Source of the DNA: Candidatus Bathyarchaeota archaeon A05DMB-3
GTDB taxonomy: Archaea; Thermoproteota; Bathyarchaeia; Bathyarchaeales; Bathycorpusculaceae
DNA length: 64,000 bases
Direction of reading: 5' to 3'
Assembly: GCA_019685555.1 (NCBI GenBank)
Contig: JABFQN010000001.1
Coordinates: 62,001-126,000, forward strand
Position numbers and translations under genes: made by a program. Under the pieces are notes generated by a model. It did not search any database and was not told where the DNA came from. It saw only the letters and a list, made by a program, of their open reading frames with translations. Positions 17,173 through 25,171 of this stretch are shown one piece after another (the first letter of the stretch is position 1; each line of letters begins with the position of its first letter).

Positions 17173-17940
17173 ATGAGAGTAAGCCTAATCCACATGAAAA
17201 CACGCGGTTCTGTAAGTGAAGCCCTTTCAGCAGCTTGTAAAAAGATTAGTGAAGCAGCCGAGCAAAAACCGAACTTCATAGCTCTCCCCGAATACTTTTC
17301 AGTGCCCGGCTTTATCGAAGAATTTTCCTCAGCAGAAGAAATCTTCCAAAAAACATACAATCCAACATTTGAATTTTTAAGGAAAGTTTCCAAACAGTTC
17401 CCAAACATCTACATTGTTGGAGGGACTCTGGTCGAAAAAAGCCAAAACACCTTCTTCAACACTTGCTTGATATGGAAAAACGCCAAACTTCTGGGAAGCT
17501 ACAGAAAAAGAAACCCGATAAGCATAGAGGTTAAAATTGGGATAAGCAAAGGCGATAAACCATTTGTTTTCCCAACGGAATCAGGCAATATAGGCTCGCT
17601 AATTTGCGCAGACATTTTTAACCCGGAAGCGGTAAAACAGACGGTAAGCTTAGGCGCTGAAACCATTTTTCTGCCAGTTGCATCTTTATCCACCCACCCA
17701 AACGTTAAAGGGCACCCCTTATCAGAGAAAATTGCTTCAGAAAACGGTGTTTTCATAGTCAAAGTCGGAAACGTACGTTCAGATGCAAAGGGAGGAAGAA
17801 GCGCAATAATCGCTCCATGGGGAATAATTGAAGAAGCAGAAGAAACATTTTCAGACAAAGTGATAACAGCAGATTTAGACATCCAAAGGCTTAGACGCTA
17901 CAGAGAAGAAATCAATAAAGGGTTTTCCACTCCTCAATGA
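17173..17940 (+). CDS. Carbon-nitrogen hydrolase (nitrilase superfamily)
   Basis: Amidase or nitrilase fold with the catalytic triad E40 (IALPEYF), K112 (YRKRNPI) and C145 (SLICADIF). The length of 255 residues covers one CN-hydrolase domain. The family hydrolyses amide or carbamoyl bonds and releases ammonia; the substrate cannot be read from sequence. A GGGGG ribosome site precedes the ATG, and a TATA-like TTTATAAAA lies at 17146-17154. It is divergent from the asparagine-synthetase-like gene and converges on the TIM-barrel-like gene with a 29 bp overlap of coding ends. Confidence 0.88.
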   Translation: MRVSLIHMKTRGSVSEALSAACKKISEAAEQKPNFIALPEYFSVPGFIEEFSSAEEIFQKTYNPTFEFLRKVSKQFPNIYIVGGTLVEKSQNTFFNTCLIWKNAKLLGSYRKRNPISIEVKIGISKGDKPFVFPTESGNIGSLICADIFNPEAVKQTVSLGAETIFLPVASLSTHPNVKGHPLSEKIASENGVFIVKVGNVRSDAKGGRSAIIAPWGIIEEAEETFSDKVITADLDIQRLRRYREEINKGFSTPQ

Positions 17941-18799
17941 TTTGTGTCATCTTTGAGAATTTATGCCTCTCAAACCATTGTTGCATTTCCTTATTTTCAA
18001 TAGCATAATCACGTATCTTTTCCGCATCTCCAGAACTGTGCACCAAAAGCAAAATTCCCTCTATTTCATGTCTGCTCACATAAGCCATTGTCCTCAAAAG
18101 AGCATTCAACTTCACATAATCCAAAAGTTCAGCACTCAACTCTATGAAAACAGGCTTTTTCAAAATCTTCGTGAAAATCCTCGTTAACATGTCAACCCAA
18201 TACATAGTGGTATAATCGTTAGCGGAGAGGGGAACATGAAAGAAGTCAATATAGGCTGCTAACTGAGCGAAGTCTATGCCGAAACGTTCTTTTGAAAGCA
18301 CCGGGTCCGGCCAAATTTCCACGGCAAATCTTCTGCCTTTCGCCCGTTCACTCGCCTCCTCTATGAATTTTGTTACTGTTTGTGTTCGCCATTCCATCCA
18401 GTTAAGTCCGCTTTGCCTCCACAACTCCACACACCTCGAACAAACACAAAAGCCTTCTTCTGGAAAATGGTAAAGGTTCAAAATAACTCCTTCAACTTCT
18501 TTAGCAGCTATTTCTGAAATAAAACCAAGAACTTTATCCATGTAAACTTCATTTGTGGGGCAAACATAATCCCAGGGCAGATTAACTCGCCTATTCTGCC
18601 TCAAAGCAGGACCATCTTTAGAAACCGCCACGATGTTTGGATTGCTTCTTATGGCTTTTGCGTCGCAGAAGCATGTAATGTCGTTGTACATGTTTTCTGC
18701 TGGAGGAAAAACCATACCGTCGGCACGTTTAACGTAGTAGATGTGGGGGTCAAATCCTTTAACAGCGACTGGTTCATAGGAAACTATTCCTACTTTCAT
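17912..18799 (-). CDS. TIM-barrel glycoside-hydrolase-like protein of unknown function (paralogue A)
   Basis: One of three paralogues in 4.5 kb. All begin MK(V/F)G..., share a DGPALR(Q/T)N segment, a cysteine cluster (here CVCSRC) followed by ELWRQSGLNWMEWR, and a DPV-S-x-E-RFGIDF motif, in a pattern of alternating strands and helices typical of TIM barrels such as putative glycoside hydrolases. No signal peptide is present, so the product is cytoplasmic. Compared with B and C it lacks the conserved HFADHG before the cysteines (it has HFPEEG) and is more divergent in the last third. Its segment 18343-18454 is identical in DNA to paralogue C. There is no ribosome site; a TATA box about 25 bp upstream suggests a leaderless transcript. 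Confidence 0.72.
   Translation of the reverse strand: MKVGIVSYEPVAVKGFDPHIYYVKRADGMVFPPAENMYNDITCFCDAKAIRSNPNIVAVSKDGPALRQNRRVNLPWDYVCPTNEVYMDKVLGFISEIAAKEVEGVILNLYHFPEEGFCVCSRCVELWRQSGLNWMEWRTQTVTKFIEEASERAKGRRFAVEIWPDPVLSKERFGIDFAQLAAYIDFFHVPLSANDYTTMYWVDMLTRIFTKILKKPVFIELSAELLDYVKLNALLRTMAYVSRHEIEGILLLVHSSGDAEKIRDYAIENKEMQQWFERHKFSKMTQIIEEWKTLY
18343..18454 (-). repeat. 112 bp perfect inverted repeat, copy 1
   Basis: Lies inside paralogue A. Read on the minus strand it is identical over 112 bases to 21780-21891 on the plus strand, while the flanking gene sequences are clearly diverged. This is best explained by recent gene conversion. Confidence 0.95.
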
Positions 18800-18818
18800 G
18801 GGTTAGGCTCAGCAACCG

Positions 18819-18830
18819 ATATATTTAAAA
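18819..18830 (-). promoter_or_regulatory. Putative TATA box for paralogue A, probably leaderless transcript
   Basis: On the minus strand the element reads TTTTAAATATAT and is centred about 25 bp before the ATG at 18799. No ribosome binding site lies between, which fits transcription starting at or near the start codon. Confidence 0.5.
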
Positions 18831-18870
18831 TTTTCAATTAGGTGAACATTGCAGAGGAAGATAAAGCGTT

Positions 18871-19077
18871 ATGGAAATAATGATAGATTATGAAAAATGC
18901 ACTCCTTGTCCAGAGCTTAAGTGTGTTGACACATGTCCGTGGGGAGTTTTTCAAGTAGGCCCGGATAAAAAACCACGGGTATTGGATGCAGCATCATGCA
19001 GCCGATGTGGAATTTGCGAAAACCTGTGCCCCACCAAAGCTATTAAAGTAAAAAGAAAAGATTTTAGTAGCACTTAA
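18871..19077 (+). CDS. Two-cluster [4Fe-4S] ferredoxin-like protein
   Basis: A 68-residue protein with two cysteine motifs. The first is C10-x2-C13-x4-C18-x3-C22-P, with a wider middle spacing than the standard CxxCxxCxxxCP. The second, C43-x2-C46-x2-C49-x3-C53-P, is standard. It should hold two [4Fe-4S] clusters and act as a soluble electron carrier. It is followed after 31 bp by cbiZ on the same strand, so a shared transcript is likely, possibly serving corrinoid reduction; that link is inference. Confidence 0.85.
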   Translation: MEIMIDYEKCTPCPELKCVDTCPWGVFQVGPDKKPRVLDAASCSRCGICENLCPTKAIKVKRKDFSST

Positions 19078-19108
19078 CCATGTCACTATAACTTCGTGAG
19101 GTCAACTT

Positions 19109-20194
19109 ATGAAAGAATATGAATTGCATGGGAAAAACTTCAAGTTGCTTTTAGAAGATGATTTTTTAGCTTTAACATCAGAAACAGAATTTACAACGGT
19201 CAGCTCAGCCGTGTATAACGGCGGGTTTAGAAAGGCGGAGGCTGTTATTAACGCGCACGCCCCTGAAGATTATGATCAAAAACTACTACACGAACATCCC
19301 GAACATTTAATTTTAAAGGTTTTAAGGAAACTTAACATTAACCCCGACTACAGCGTAGGCATGATCACAGCTGCAGACGTCAACAAGTTTTCCGTGGCAA
19401 CGGCAGATGAAGATGGCTTAAGCGTAAGCGCCGTGGTGACTGCAGGCTGTTCATTAGCAGAAACTTCGGGGGAGGAGATTAAAACAACCCCATTTACTCC
19501 AGGTACAATAAATACAATTATCGCCATTAACGGTAACCCCACAGAGAGCTGCCTCCTAGAAACCTTTATAACAGCAACTGAAGCGAAAACGGCAGGCTTA
19601 AGGGATTTAGATGTGAGAAGTGCATATTCAGGCGCCCCCGCCACAGGAACAATAACAGACAGTCTTGCCGTGCTATCCACCAACAACGGCTCCAAAATAA
19701 GATACGGCGGCCCAGCTTCAAAACTTGGCAGGTTGGTGGGATACTGCACTAGAAAAGCCGTAAAAGACGCTATACTGAAAAATGGCAATCACTTAATTCC
19801 TGCAAGGTCTGTCTTGAAAAGGTTCTCTGAGCGGAAACTGCCCATAGAAGAGCTTGTGCGGGAAATTTCTAAAACAAGCCATGCAGAGGTAAATGTGGAA
19901 GAGGTAAACTCCAAGATCATAAAAGCCTTAGAAGAGAAGCCTCTCCTTTCGCTGGTCTTGATGATGGCTGCAAACATAGACGAAGAAGTTAAGAGAGGGC
20001 TGGTTCCAGAGGAATTCGGGGACATAAACGCCTTAATCGAAGAATTCCAAAAGAGCTTCTTCAGAACAATTTCCAAAGAGGAAAATTTTCATCGCTTCAT
20101 CAAATTGAGCAATATGAACCCAAATTCAAATCCATTTCTAAAAAATGCGTTGCTCTGCATAATTGAGAAAATTCTTTCAAAAAATTCTTTTTAA
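19109..20194 (+). CDS. cbiZ: Adenosylcobinamide amidohydrolase CbiZ with C-terminal helical extension
   Basis: CbiZ cleaves the aminopropanol side chain of adenosylcobinamide to give adenosylcobyric acid, the archaeal route for salvaging incomplete corrinoids. Family features are the early SSAVYNGGF, the VVTAGCSLAE strand, PGTINTIIAINGNP, and the acid-rich TITDSLAVLST with conserved GPASKLGRL. The domain ends near residue 215. A further 145 residues, largely helical and charged, follow (EELVREISKTS...EEFGDINALIEEFQKSF), which is not part of the minimal enzyme; its function is unknown. It fits with cbiB, cobD, cobY and cobS at 51.7-61.2 kb, which complete cobalamin from the CbiZ product. Confidence 0.88.
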   Translation: MKEYELHGKNFKLLLEDDFLALTSETEFTTVSSAVYNGGFRKAEAVINAHAPEDYDQKLLHEHPEHLILKVLRKLNINPDYSVGMITAADVNKFSVATADEDGLSVSAVVTAGCSLAETSGEEIKTTPFTPGTINTIIAINGNPTESCLLETFITATEAKTAGLRDLDVRSAYSGAPATGTITDSLAVLSTNNGSKIRYGGPASKLGRLVGYCTRKAVKDAILKNGNHLIPARSVLKRFSERKLPIEELVREISKTSHAEVNVEEVNSKIIKALEEKPLLSLVLMMAANIDEEVKRGLVPEEFGDINALIEEFQKSFFRTISKEENFHRFIKLSNMNPNSNPFLKNALLCIIEKILSKNSF

Positions 20195-20286
20195 GAAGTT
20201 AACCATTCACATGTTGCTTTATTTCATTTGAAATGGAAGATGCTGTAAAAAAGTGGTGAAGGCTTAGGTGTTTCAGTTTACAGTTT

Positions 20287-21186
20287 CTACCCTACTATCT
20301 TCTCCCAGCGCTCAACCAGTTCCAAAACTTCGGGACACCCGTAGTTCCTCAACTTCTGTCTAAGCTCAATTTTGTCAACAGCCGCCTTCTGGAAATCCAC
20401 TATCTGACTTGCCTTACCAGCAAGGTATAGGATGCCGTCAATTCCCGTTCTCCCACAGCGAACCGAAACCGTTAGAAGCTCTGCTGGTGATGGAACCTCC
20501 TTAGGGTCGTCGCCTGGACCAAACACGTAGAGACTTATATACATTGGTTTTTTCAACAGTTTTTTGAAGCCCATGCAAAGCATCTCCCAATACCATGGAG
20601 TAGCATAATTCTTCGAAAACATGACAACATTGAACGCGTCTGCGTATGGTGCTAGTGCGTCGAAGTCTATGCCAAACCGCTCATAAGAACTAACAGGATC
20701 TGGAAGCAAACCGATAACTAACTCCTTTTTCACAACATCTCGGATTTGTGCAATGTAGTCTGTGACCTCTTTTTTACGCCATTCAAGCCAGCTTAGTCCA
20801 CTCTTCTGCCATTTCTCCTTACAACGGGGACAAGTGCAGTGGCCATGGTCTGCAAAGTGGATGCTGTTCAGCCAAATACCTTGAGAAGCCCTATCCACCT
20901 CTTCAATGTACTTTAGCATTTCCTCTCTATACTCTGGAACTGTTGGGCAGAGGATATCCCAACGGAAATTATACCTGTCATTTGTTCTTAAAGCAGGTCC
21001 ATGTTCAGACTGGGAAACCCACTCGGGATGGTTGCGCGCTGTAACATTGTCTCCGAATATAGCGACATTGCTGTACATGTCTTGTCGCGGCGGTTGTCTT
21101 CTTCCAACCTCTGGCTTCACCCGAAACAAATCAAAATCGAAGCCTAGAACTTTCTCCGGTTCAAATAGATATGTGCCAAACTTCAT
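20287..21186 (-). CDS. TIM-barrel glycoside-hydrolase-like protein of unknown function (paralogue B)
   Basis: Closest in plan to paralogue C: MKFGTYLFEPEKVLGFDFD at the start, HPEWVSQSEHGPALRTN, YNFRWDILCPT, SIHFADHGHCTCPRC, then SGLSWLEWR, LLPDPVSSYERFGIDFDALAPYADAF and FGPGDDPKEVPSPAELL. The HFADHG-x-C-x-C-x2-C motif after a predicted strand is a likely active or metal-binding site. A signal peptide is absent. The start at 21186 is chosen because GGTGTGG precedes it; an ATG nine bases earlier is possible. A TATA-like element lies about 39 bp upstream. Unlike A and C, it shows no long stretch of identical DNA with the others. Confidence 0.72.
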   Translation of the reverse strand: MKFGTYLFEPEKVLGFDFDLFRVKPEVGRRQPPRQDMYSNVAIFGDNVTARNHPEWVSQSEHGPALRTNDRYNFRWDILCPTVPEYREEMLKYIEEVDRASQGIWLNSIHFADHGHCTCPRCKEKWQKSGLSWLEWRKKEVTDYIAQIRDVVKKELVIGLLPDPVSSYERFGIDFDALAPYADAFNVVMFSKNYATPWYWEMLCMGFKKLLKKPMYISLYVFGPGDDPKEVPSPAELLTVSVRCGRTGIDGILYLAGKASQIVDFQKAAVDKIELRQKLRNYGCPEVLELVERWEKIVG

Positions 21187-21220
21187 TTTCCACACCTTTT
21201 AGGAAGCAGAATGCAGGCAA

Positions 21221-21230
21221 ATTATAAAAG
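21221..21230 (-). promoter_or_regulatory. Putative TATA box for paralogue B
   Basis: On the minus strand CTTTTATAAT, preceded by an A-rich BRE-like stretch, is about 39 bp before the ATG at 21186 and upstream of its GGTGTGG ribosome site. Confidence 0.5.
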
Positions 21231-21389
21231 TTTTTCACATAAACACTCCGAAACTTTCTCATCCTATTTGATATTCTTTATTCGAAGCGCAAAAGGCGGG
21301 CTCACCTCAGCAACTATAAAACACTCTGAATTTTGCGTAGGATACTTGACGCGAAATGAAAGGGGCAAAGCCCTTTCTTATTCAAAAAC

Positions 21390-21398
21390 TTTAAATAT
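21390..21398 (+). promoter_or_regulatory. Putative TATA box for paralogue C
   Basis: CTTTAAATA lies about 44 bp before the TTG start at 21438. A transcript starting about 25 bp downstream would include the GGTGAT ribosome site at 21429-21434. Paralogues B and C are divergent and each seems to have its own box. Confidence 0.5.
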
Positions 21399-21437
21399 AA
21401 AGCATGGTGTTTCCGTGTCAACAGCGATGGTGATACC

Positions 21438-22343
21438 TTGAAGTTCGGATCCTTTCTGTTCTCTCCGGAAACCGTTGAAGGCTTCGACATCCACGTCTAC
21501 CGTCTCAAACCCGAAACAGGCACAATAGGAACACCTAAAGAAGGTATGTACAACAATATAGCATGCTTCGGCGACAACACCAACGCCCTTAAACATCCAG
21601 AATGGGTATCTATTTCAAAAGATGGTCCGGCACTCCGCACGAACAAGAGGTATAATTTTCGTTGGGATATCCTCTGCATGACGAATCCTGAGTACCGAGA
21701 ATGGATATTGGGCTTTATAGAAAACGCAGCGAAAGTAGCTTCGGGAATAACCCTAAGCAGCATCCACTTTGCAGACCATGGCTTTTGTGTTTGTTCGAGG
21801 TGTGTGGAGTTGTGGAGGCAAAGCGGACTTAACTGGATGGAATGGCGAACACAAACAGTAACAAAATTCATAGAGGAGGCGAGTGAACGGGTAAAGAAGT
21901 GGGATAAGCCTTTCCTAGTGGGTTTGCTGCCCGACCCGGTGCTTTCAAAGGAGCGGTTTGGCATAGACTTCGACGCACTAGCACCATACGCAGACGCCTT
22001 TATCGTGCCGATATTCTCTAAAAGCTATGCAACTCCGTGGCACTTCGAAACTTTAGCCAGATCTCTTAAAAGCGTGTTGAAGAAACCTGTTTACATAAAC
22101 ATTTACGTCTACGGTCCCGGCGATAATCCTAAGGAAGTGCCTACAGTCAGCGAATTGCTAAAGGTTTCAGCACGTGTGTGCAGAACAGGAGTTGACGGTG
22201 TCCTGTTTTTAGCAGAGAACGCCCAGAGGCTTAGAGACTTCCAGAAGGCTGCACTCCAAGCAGAAGATGTTTTGAAGGAGATAGAAGATTATGGTGCAGA
22301 TGAGTTTTTGAAGCTGATAGACAAGTGGAGAAACTTGTCCTGA
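21438..22343 (+). CDS. TIM-barrel glycoside-hydrolase-like protein of unknown function (paralogue C)
   Basis: A 301-residue soluble protein like paralogue B, with HPEWVSISKDGPALRTN, SIHFADHGFCVCSRC, LLPDPVLSKERFGIDFDALAPYADAF and YGPGDNPKEVPTVSELL. The stretch encoding GFCVCSRC to the end of EEASERV is identical in DNA to paralogue A although the rest of the protein is closer to B, so C and A have exchanged sequence. The start is TTG, supported by GGTGAT three bases upstream and by alignment of KFGSFLFSPE with the starts of A and B. The family has no known function; carbohydrate chemistry is only a fold-based guess. Confidence 0.72.
   Translation: MKFGSFLFSPETVEGFDIHVYRLKPETGTIGTPKEGMYNNIACFGDNTNALKHPEWVSISKDGPALRTNKRYNFRWDILCMTNPEYREWILGFIENAAKVASGITLSSIHFADHGFCVCSRCVELWRQSGLNWMEWRTQTVTKFIEEASERVKKWDKPFLVGLLPDPVLSKERFGIDFDALAPYADAFIVPIFSKSYATPWHFETLARSLKSVLKKPVYINIYVYGPGDNPKEVPTVSELLKVSARVCRTGVDGVLFLAENAQRLRDFQKAALQAEDVLKEIEDYGADEFLKLIDKWRNLS
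21780..21891 (+). repeat. 112 bp perfect inverted repeat, copy 2
   Basis: Inside paralogue C; identical over 112 bases to the reverse complement of 18343-18454 in paralogue A. The two copies are about 3.3 kb apart in opposite orientation and flank the ferredoxin, cbiZ and paralogue B. Confidence 0.95.
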
Positions 22344-22450
22344 ATGCTCCCACCCTCTTTCGTTGGCTAAACTTGCTTTGAAAATATTCCGCAAGAAATA
22401 GAAAATACATAAATAATGTTGAAGCGAATTATCCGAGAGAGGAAAAGTGT

Positions 22451-23833
22451 ATGAAGGTTACCCTTGTTAATCCTCCATACCCAGAAGAAGCCCATCAGCA
22501 CCCACCCCTTATTCCTTTAAGTTTAGGCTATCTGGGGGCAGTCTGCGAAAAAAGTGGTTACGACGTGAAAGTTATAGACTGTCAAGGAGAAAGGTTGAAC
22601 TTACAAGGGTTCCGCAGAAAACTAGCAAATACAGACACGGATGTTATTGGGATAACCTCGGCAACCCTCACGTATAAATCGGCGTTAAAAATAGCAGAAA
22701 TTTCTAAAGAGGTTTTTCCCGAATGCACTGTAGTCTTGGGCGGGTGCCATGCAACCTTCTGGGACATTAATGCGTTGAACGAGTGCCCCAGCCTTGATAT
22801 TATTGTAAGAAAGGAGGGGGAAATAACTTTCCTCGAAATTCTTGAAAAGCTGAAAAATAAAGAAAGCTTGAGTGAAGTTAAAGGAATAACCTTCAGAAAG
22901 AAAGATGAAATCATCCGAAACGAGGATAGACCCTACATAGAAAATTTGGATGATTTACCTTTCCCTGCACATCATCTATTGAATCTCAACTCATACATAA
23001 AAATGGGAAAACTGATAATCCCATTAATGACAAGTAGAGGATGCGTTTACTGGTGTGATTTTTGCACAGCTGTCAGAATGTTTGGGCGAAAATACCGCAT
23101 GAGAAGCCCCAAAAACGTTGTAGAGGAGATGGAGTATTTCCACAAAAAGTATGGAACTGACCAGTTCACATTTTACGACGACGCATTCACTGTTGACCCC
23201 AAAAGAGTTGAGGAAATCTGCAATGAAATAGAAAGAAGGAATATGAAAGTGAAATGGGATTGTGAAACAAGGGTAGACATGGTTAACAAGACACTGCTTG
23301 AAAAAATGAAGAAGGCCGGATGCATAGCGATATGGTTTGGAGTTGAATCCGGCTCACAAATGATAATTGACAAAATGCAAAAGAAAATAAAAATTGAGCA
23401 GACCCGAAAGGCGTTTAAGCTAGCACATGAAGTTGGTTTAATGACTGTTGCAAGCGTAATTTTGGGCTTTCCTGGAGAAACCGAAGAAACAGCTTGGGAG
23501 ACAGTGAACTTTGTTAAGAGTTTAGACCCCAGCGATGTTGGATTCTACATAGCAACTCCATACCCTGGGACTCCGTTATATGAAACTGTTAAGGAGAAAG
23601 GATGGTTGAGAACCGAAGATTTCGAAAAATACGACACAGCAACCCCAGTGTTTGAAACACCGTTTTTAAGCATGGAAAGATTAAAGGAGATACGGTTGAA
23701 GGCTTATCAACAGTTTTATCTTAGGCCAAGATATGTTATTAAAATGCTTAGGGTTGGAGGCGTTTATGGAATATACGCAGTAAGAACTTCATTCGCCCAT
23801 CTGCTTAGGGCGTTACATTTGAAGCTTGGCTAA
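22451..23833 (+). CDS. B12-binding-domain radical SAM protein
   Basis: Residues 1-140 form a cobalamin-binding Rossmann domain (VTLVNPPYP start, HPPLIPLSLGYLGA, VVLGGCHATF). The radical SAM barrel follows, with its [4Fe-4S] motif C198-x3-C202-x2-C205 after MTSRG, then FYDDAFTVD and GVESGSQ. The C-terminal part reads ATPYPGTPLYETVKEKGW...KYDTATPVF. This class (BchE/HpnP/GrsA-like) methylates or rearranges unactivated carbons. It is paralogous to the gene at 33965. With Tes-like and UbiA genes in the window a lipid-modifying role is possible, but the substrate cannot be read from sequence. GAGAGAGG lies about ten bases before the ATG. Confidence 0.88.
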   Translation: MKVTLVNPPYPEEAHQHPPLIPLSLGYLGAVCEKSGYDVKVIDCQGERLNLQGFRRKLANTDTDVIGITSATLTYKSALKIAEISKEVFPECTVVLGGCHATFWDINALNECPSLDIIVRKEGEITFLEILEKLKNKESLSEVKGITFRKKDEIIRNEDRPYIENLDDLPFPAHHLLNLNSYIKMGKLIIPLMTSRGCVYWCDFCTAVRMFGRKYRMRSPKNVVEEMEYFHKKYGTDQFTFYDDAFTVDPKRVEEICNEIERRNMKVKWDCETRVDMVNKTLLEKMKKAGCIAIWFGVESGSQMIIDKMQKKIKIEQTRKAFKLAHEVGLMTVASVILGFPGETEETAWETVNFVKSLDPSDVGFYIATPYPGTPLYETVKEKGWLRTEDFEKYDTATPVFETPFLSMERLKEIRLKAYQQFYLRPRYVIKMLRVGGVYGIYAVRTSFAHLLRALHLKLG

Positions 23834-23834
23834 G

Positions 23835-24200
23835 TTAAGCGTTTTTAAGGGCGAGAATGGACAAAAAGAGGACAACCACAGCAAGGGAAACTGTGACTGA
23901 AGTAAAGTTTATTCCAATGACGCTCAAGCCAAGGAAAAGTCCCACTAATCCGGCTATGCTGAAACTTAAAGCCACGGACAGCACTATTTTCTCCACGATG
24001 TCAACTTCCTTATTTTTTGGGAAAAGCAGTCGAAGAAGGCAGTAACCAGGAACAAATGAAACAAAAATAAATCCAAAGGCATAGCGGAACACAACTAGGT
24101 AGGAATCACCTGGAATAGTGTATGCCGTCAATAGGGTTAATGCTGTTAAGGTAACCACAGCGATAAACCAGTATCTGCCTTTTATTTTCTCCATCACCAT
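23835..24200 (-). CDS. DUF1616-type membrane protein, membrane part only
   Basis: A 121-residue protein with four hydrophobic spans and the phrase FGFIFVSFVPGYCLLRLLFPK...VEKIVLSVALSFSIAGLVGLFLG, which matches the N-terminal membrane half of DUF1616 proteins. The extracytoplasmic C-terminal half normally present is missing. A separate fragment with that C-terminal half lies at the right window edge (63645-64000). A TATA-like stretch at about 24213-24230 would start transcription almost at the ATG. Function unknown; DUF1616 proteins often neighbour surface-glycan genes. The stop lies 1 bp from the stop of the convergent radical SAM gene. Confidence 0.68.
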   Translation of the reverse strand: MVMEKIKGRYWFIAVVTLTALTLLTAYTIPGDSYLVVFRYAFGFIFVSFVPGYCLLRLLFPKNKEVDIVEKIVLSVALSFSIAGLVGLFLGLSVIGINFTSVTVSLAVVVLFLSILALKNA

Positions 24201-24237
24201 CTTTCCATGTTTGATTTAAATATAAAAAGTGGAGGGA

Positions 24238-25146
24238 TTACATGAGCACCTTGAATATGGGATGGGCATCACTTAATGGTTTGATTTCAACTTCAGCCAT
24301 AGCTGAAAGTATGTAAGTGTCAACTATGGATGCTGCTGGAAATACGTAATCAGCCCTCTCAATAGGTCCAAACATCAGCCAATTAGCACCCATTGTTTGC
24401 ATTATTGCGTTGGTGGCACCGTCGCATCCTCTTCGCACTTCTTTGGGGAAGTTCACTTTAAGCCACCCGCAAGTAGTCACAACATTTCCGGTTCCTACAC
24501 CCGTGGGATAGCCAAATTTTTCCTTTATGTAATGTATTGCCCTCACTGCTGAACCCATGTCTGGACCGAAGGCTGGAATAGATGTGTCTATTAAGAACTT
24601 TTCGATTCCCGCCTCTCTTGCACGCGCCAAAGCCTGTTCCGTGGCACTTACTTTACCATCGGTACTGTTGTCTGCGGGATTTTCAGCGAGTATGATGGCT
24701 GCTTTTATGCGGCTTTCCCTTATTTTTTCTACTTCCGATTGGGGGCTGCCCTTGTTGATGGAGCTGTATACTGCTCTTTCTGTAAGGCCCACTTCCTTAA
24801 CATATTGAGAAGCTGAAAGGCGAAGTTTTGGGCTAATTGCGTCTATCAGGAATGGTGCTTCTGTGGTTTCTGCAATAAAACCTATGTATTTTCTGAAAGC
24901 CTCTTCTGTTGTTCCAACAACATCCAACATAAAAGGATTTCCAGTTAAATCGCTTAACTGCTCCAGCCTGTTTAGCTGCTCTTCCGCCTCCTTAACATTG
25001 AATTCTCCTTTCCCCTCATCCACCACTATTTTTTGGCCAACATAGAAAATCGAAGCAATTAAGACTGTTGGAAGCTCTCCAGGTTGTCCGCCTACTTTTA
25101 CTCTTCCAATCTCAAAGATCTGTTGAGGAGTTTTAAATTTAAACAT
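24238..25146 (-). CDS. mtrH: Methyltransferase MtrH (tetrahydromethanopterin S-methyltransferase subunit H family)
   Basis: MtrH is the subunit that moves the methyl group between tetrahydromethanopterin and the cobalt of a corrinoid protein. Visible features are the opening FKTPQQIFEIGRVKVGGQPGE, DVVGTTEEAFRKYI, DAISPKLR, the ILAENPADNSTDGK region and GVGTGNVVTTCGWLK. The length of 302 residues is standard. Other Mtr subunits and methyl-CoM reductase are absent here. It is the second gene of an operon, 25 bp after the corrinoid protein gene, so it most likely pairs with that protein rather than with the energy-conserving Mtr complex. Direction of methyl flow is unknown. Confidence 0.92.
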   Translation of the reverse strand: MFKFKTPQQIFEIGRVKVGGQPGELPTVLIASIFYVGQKIVVDEGKGEFNVKEAEEQLNRLEQLSDLTGNPFMLDVVGTTEEAFRKYIGFIAETTEAPFLIDAISPKLRLSASQYVKEVGLTERAVYSSINKGSPQSEVEKIRESRIKAAIILAENPADNSTDGKVSATEQALARAREAGIEKFLIDTSIPAFGPDMGSAVRAIHYIKEKFGYPTGVGTGNVVTTCGWLKVNFPKEVRRGCDGATNAIMQTMGANWLMFGPIERADYVFPAASIVDTYILSAMAEVEIKPLSDAHPIFKVLM

Positions 25147-25171
25147 GCTTTTCCCTTTTGATGTTTTAGCT

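Noticed and set aside
21497-21964. Antisense frame in paralogue C that shares a peptide with a frame at 18276-18473
   Set aside because: Explained by the 112 bp inverted repeat; each lies opposite a well-supported gene.
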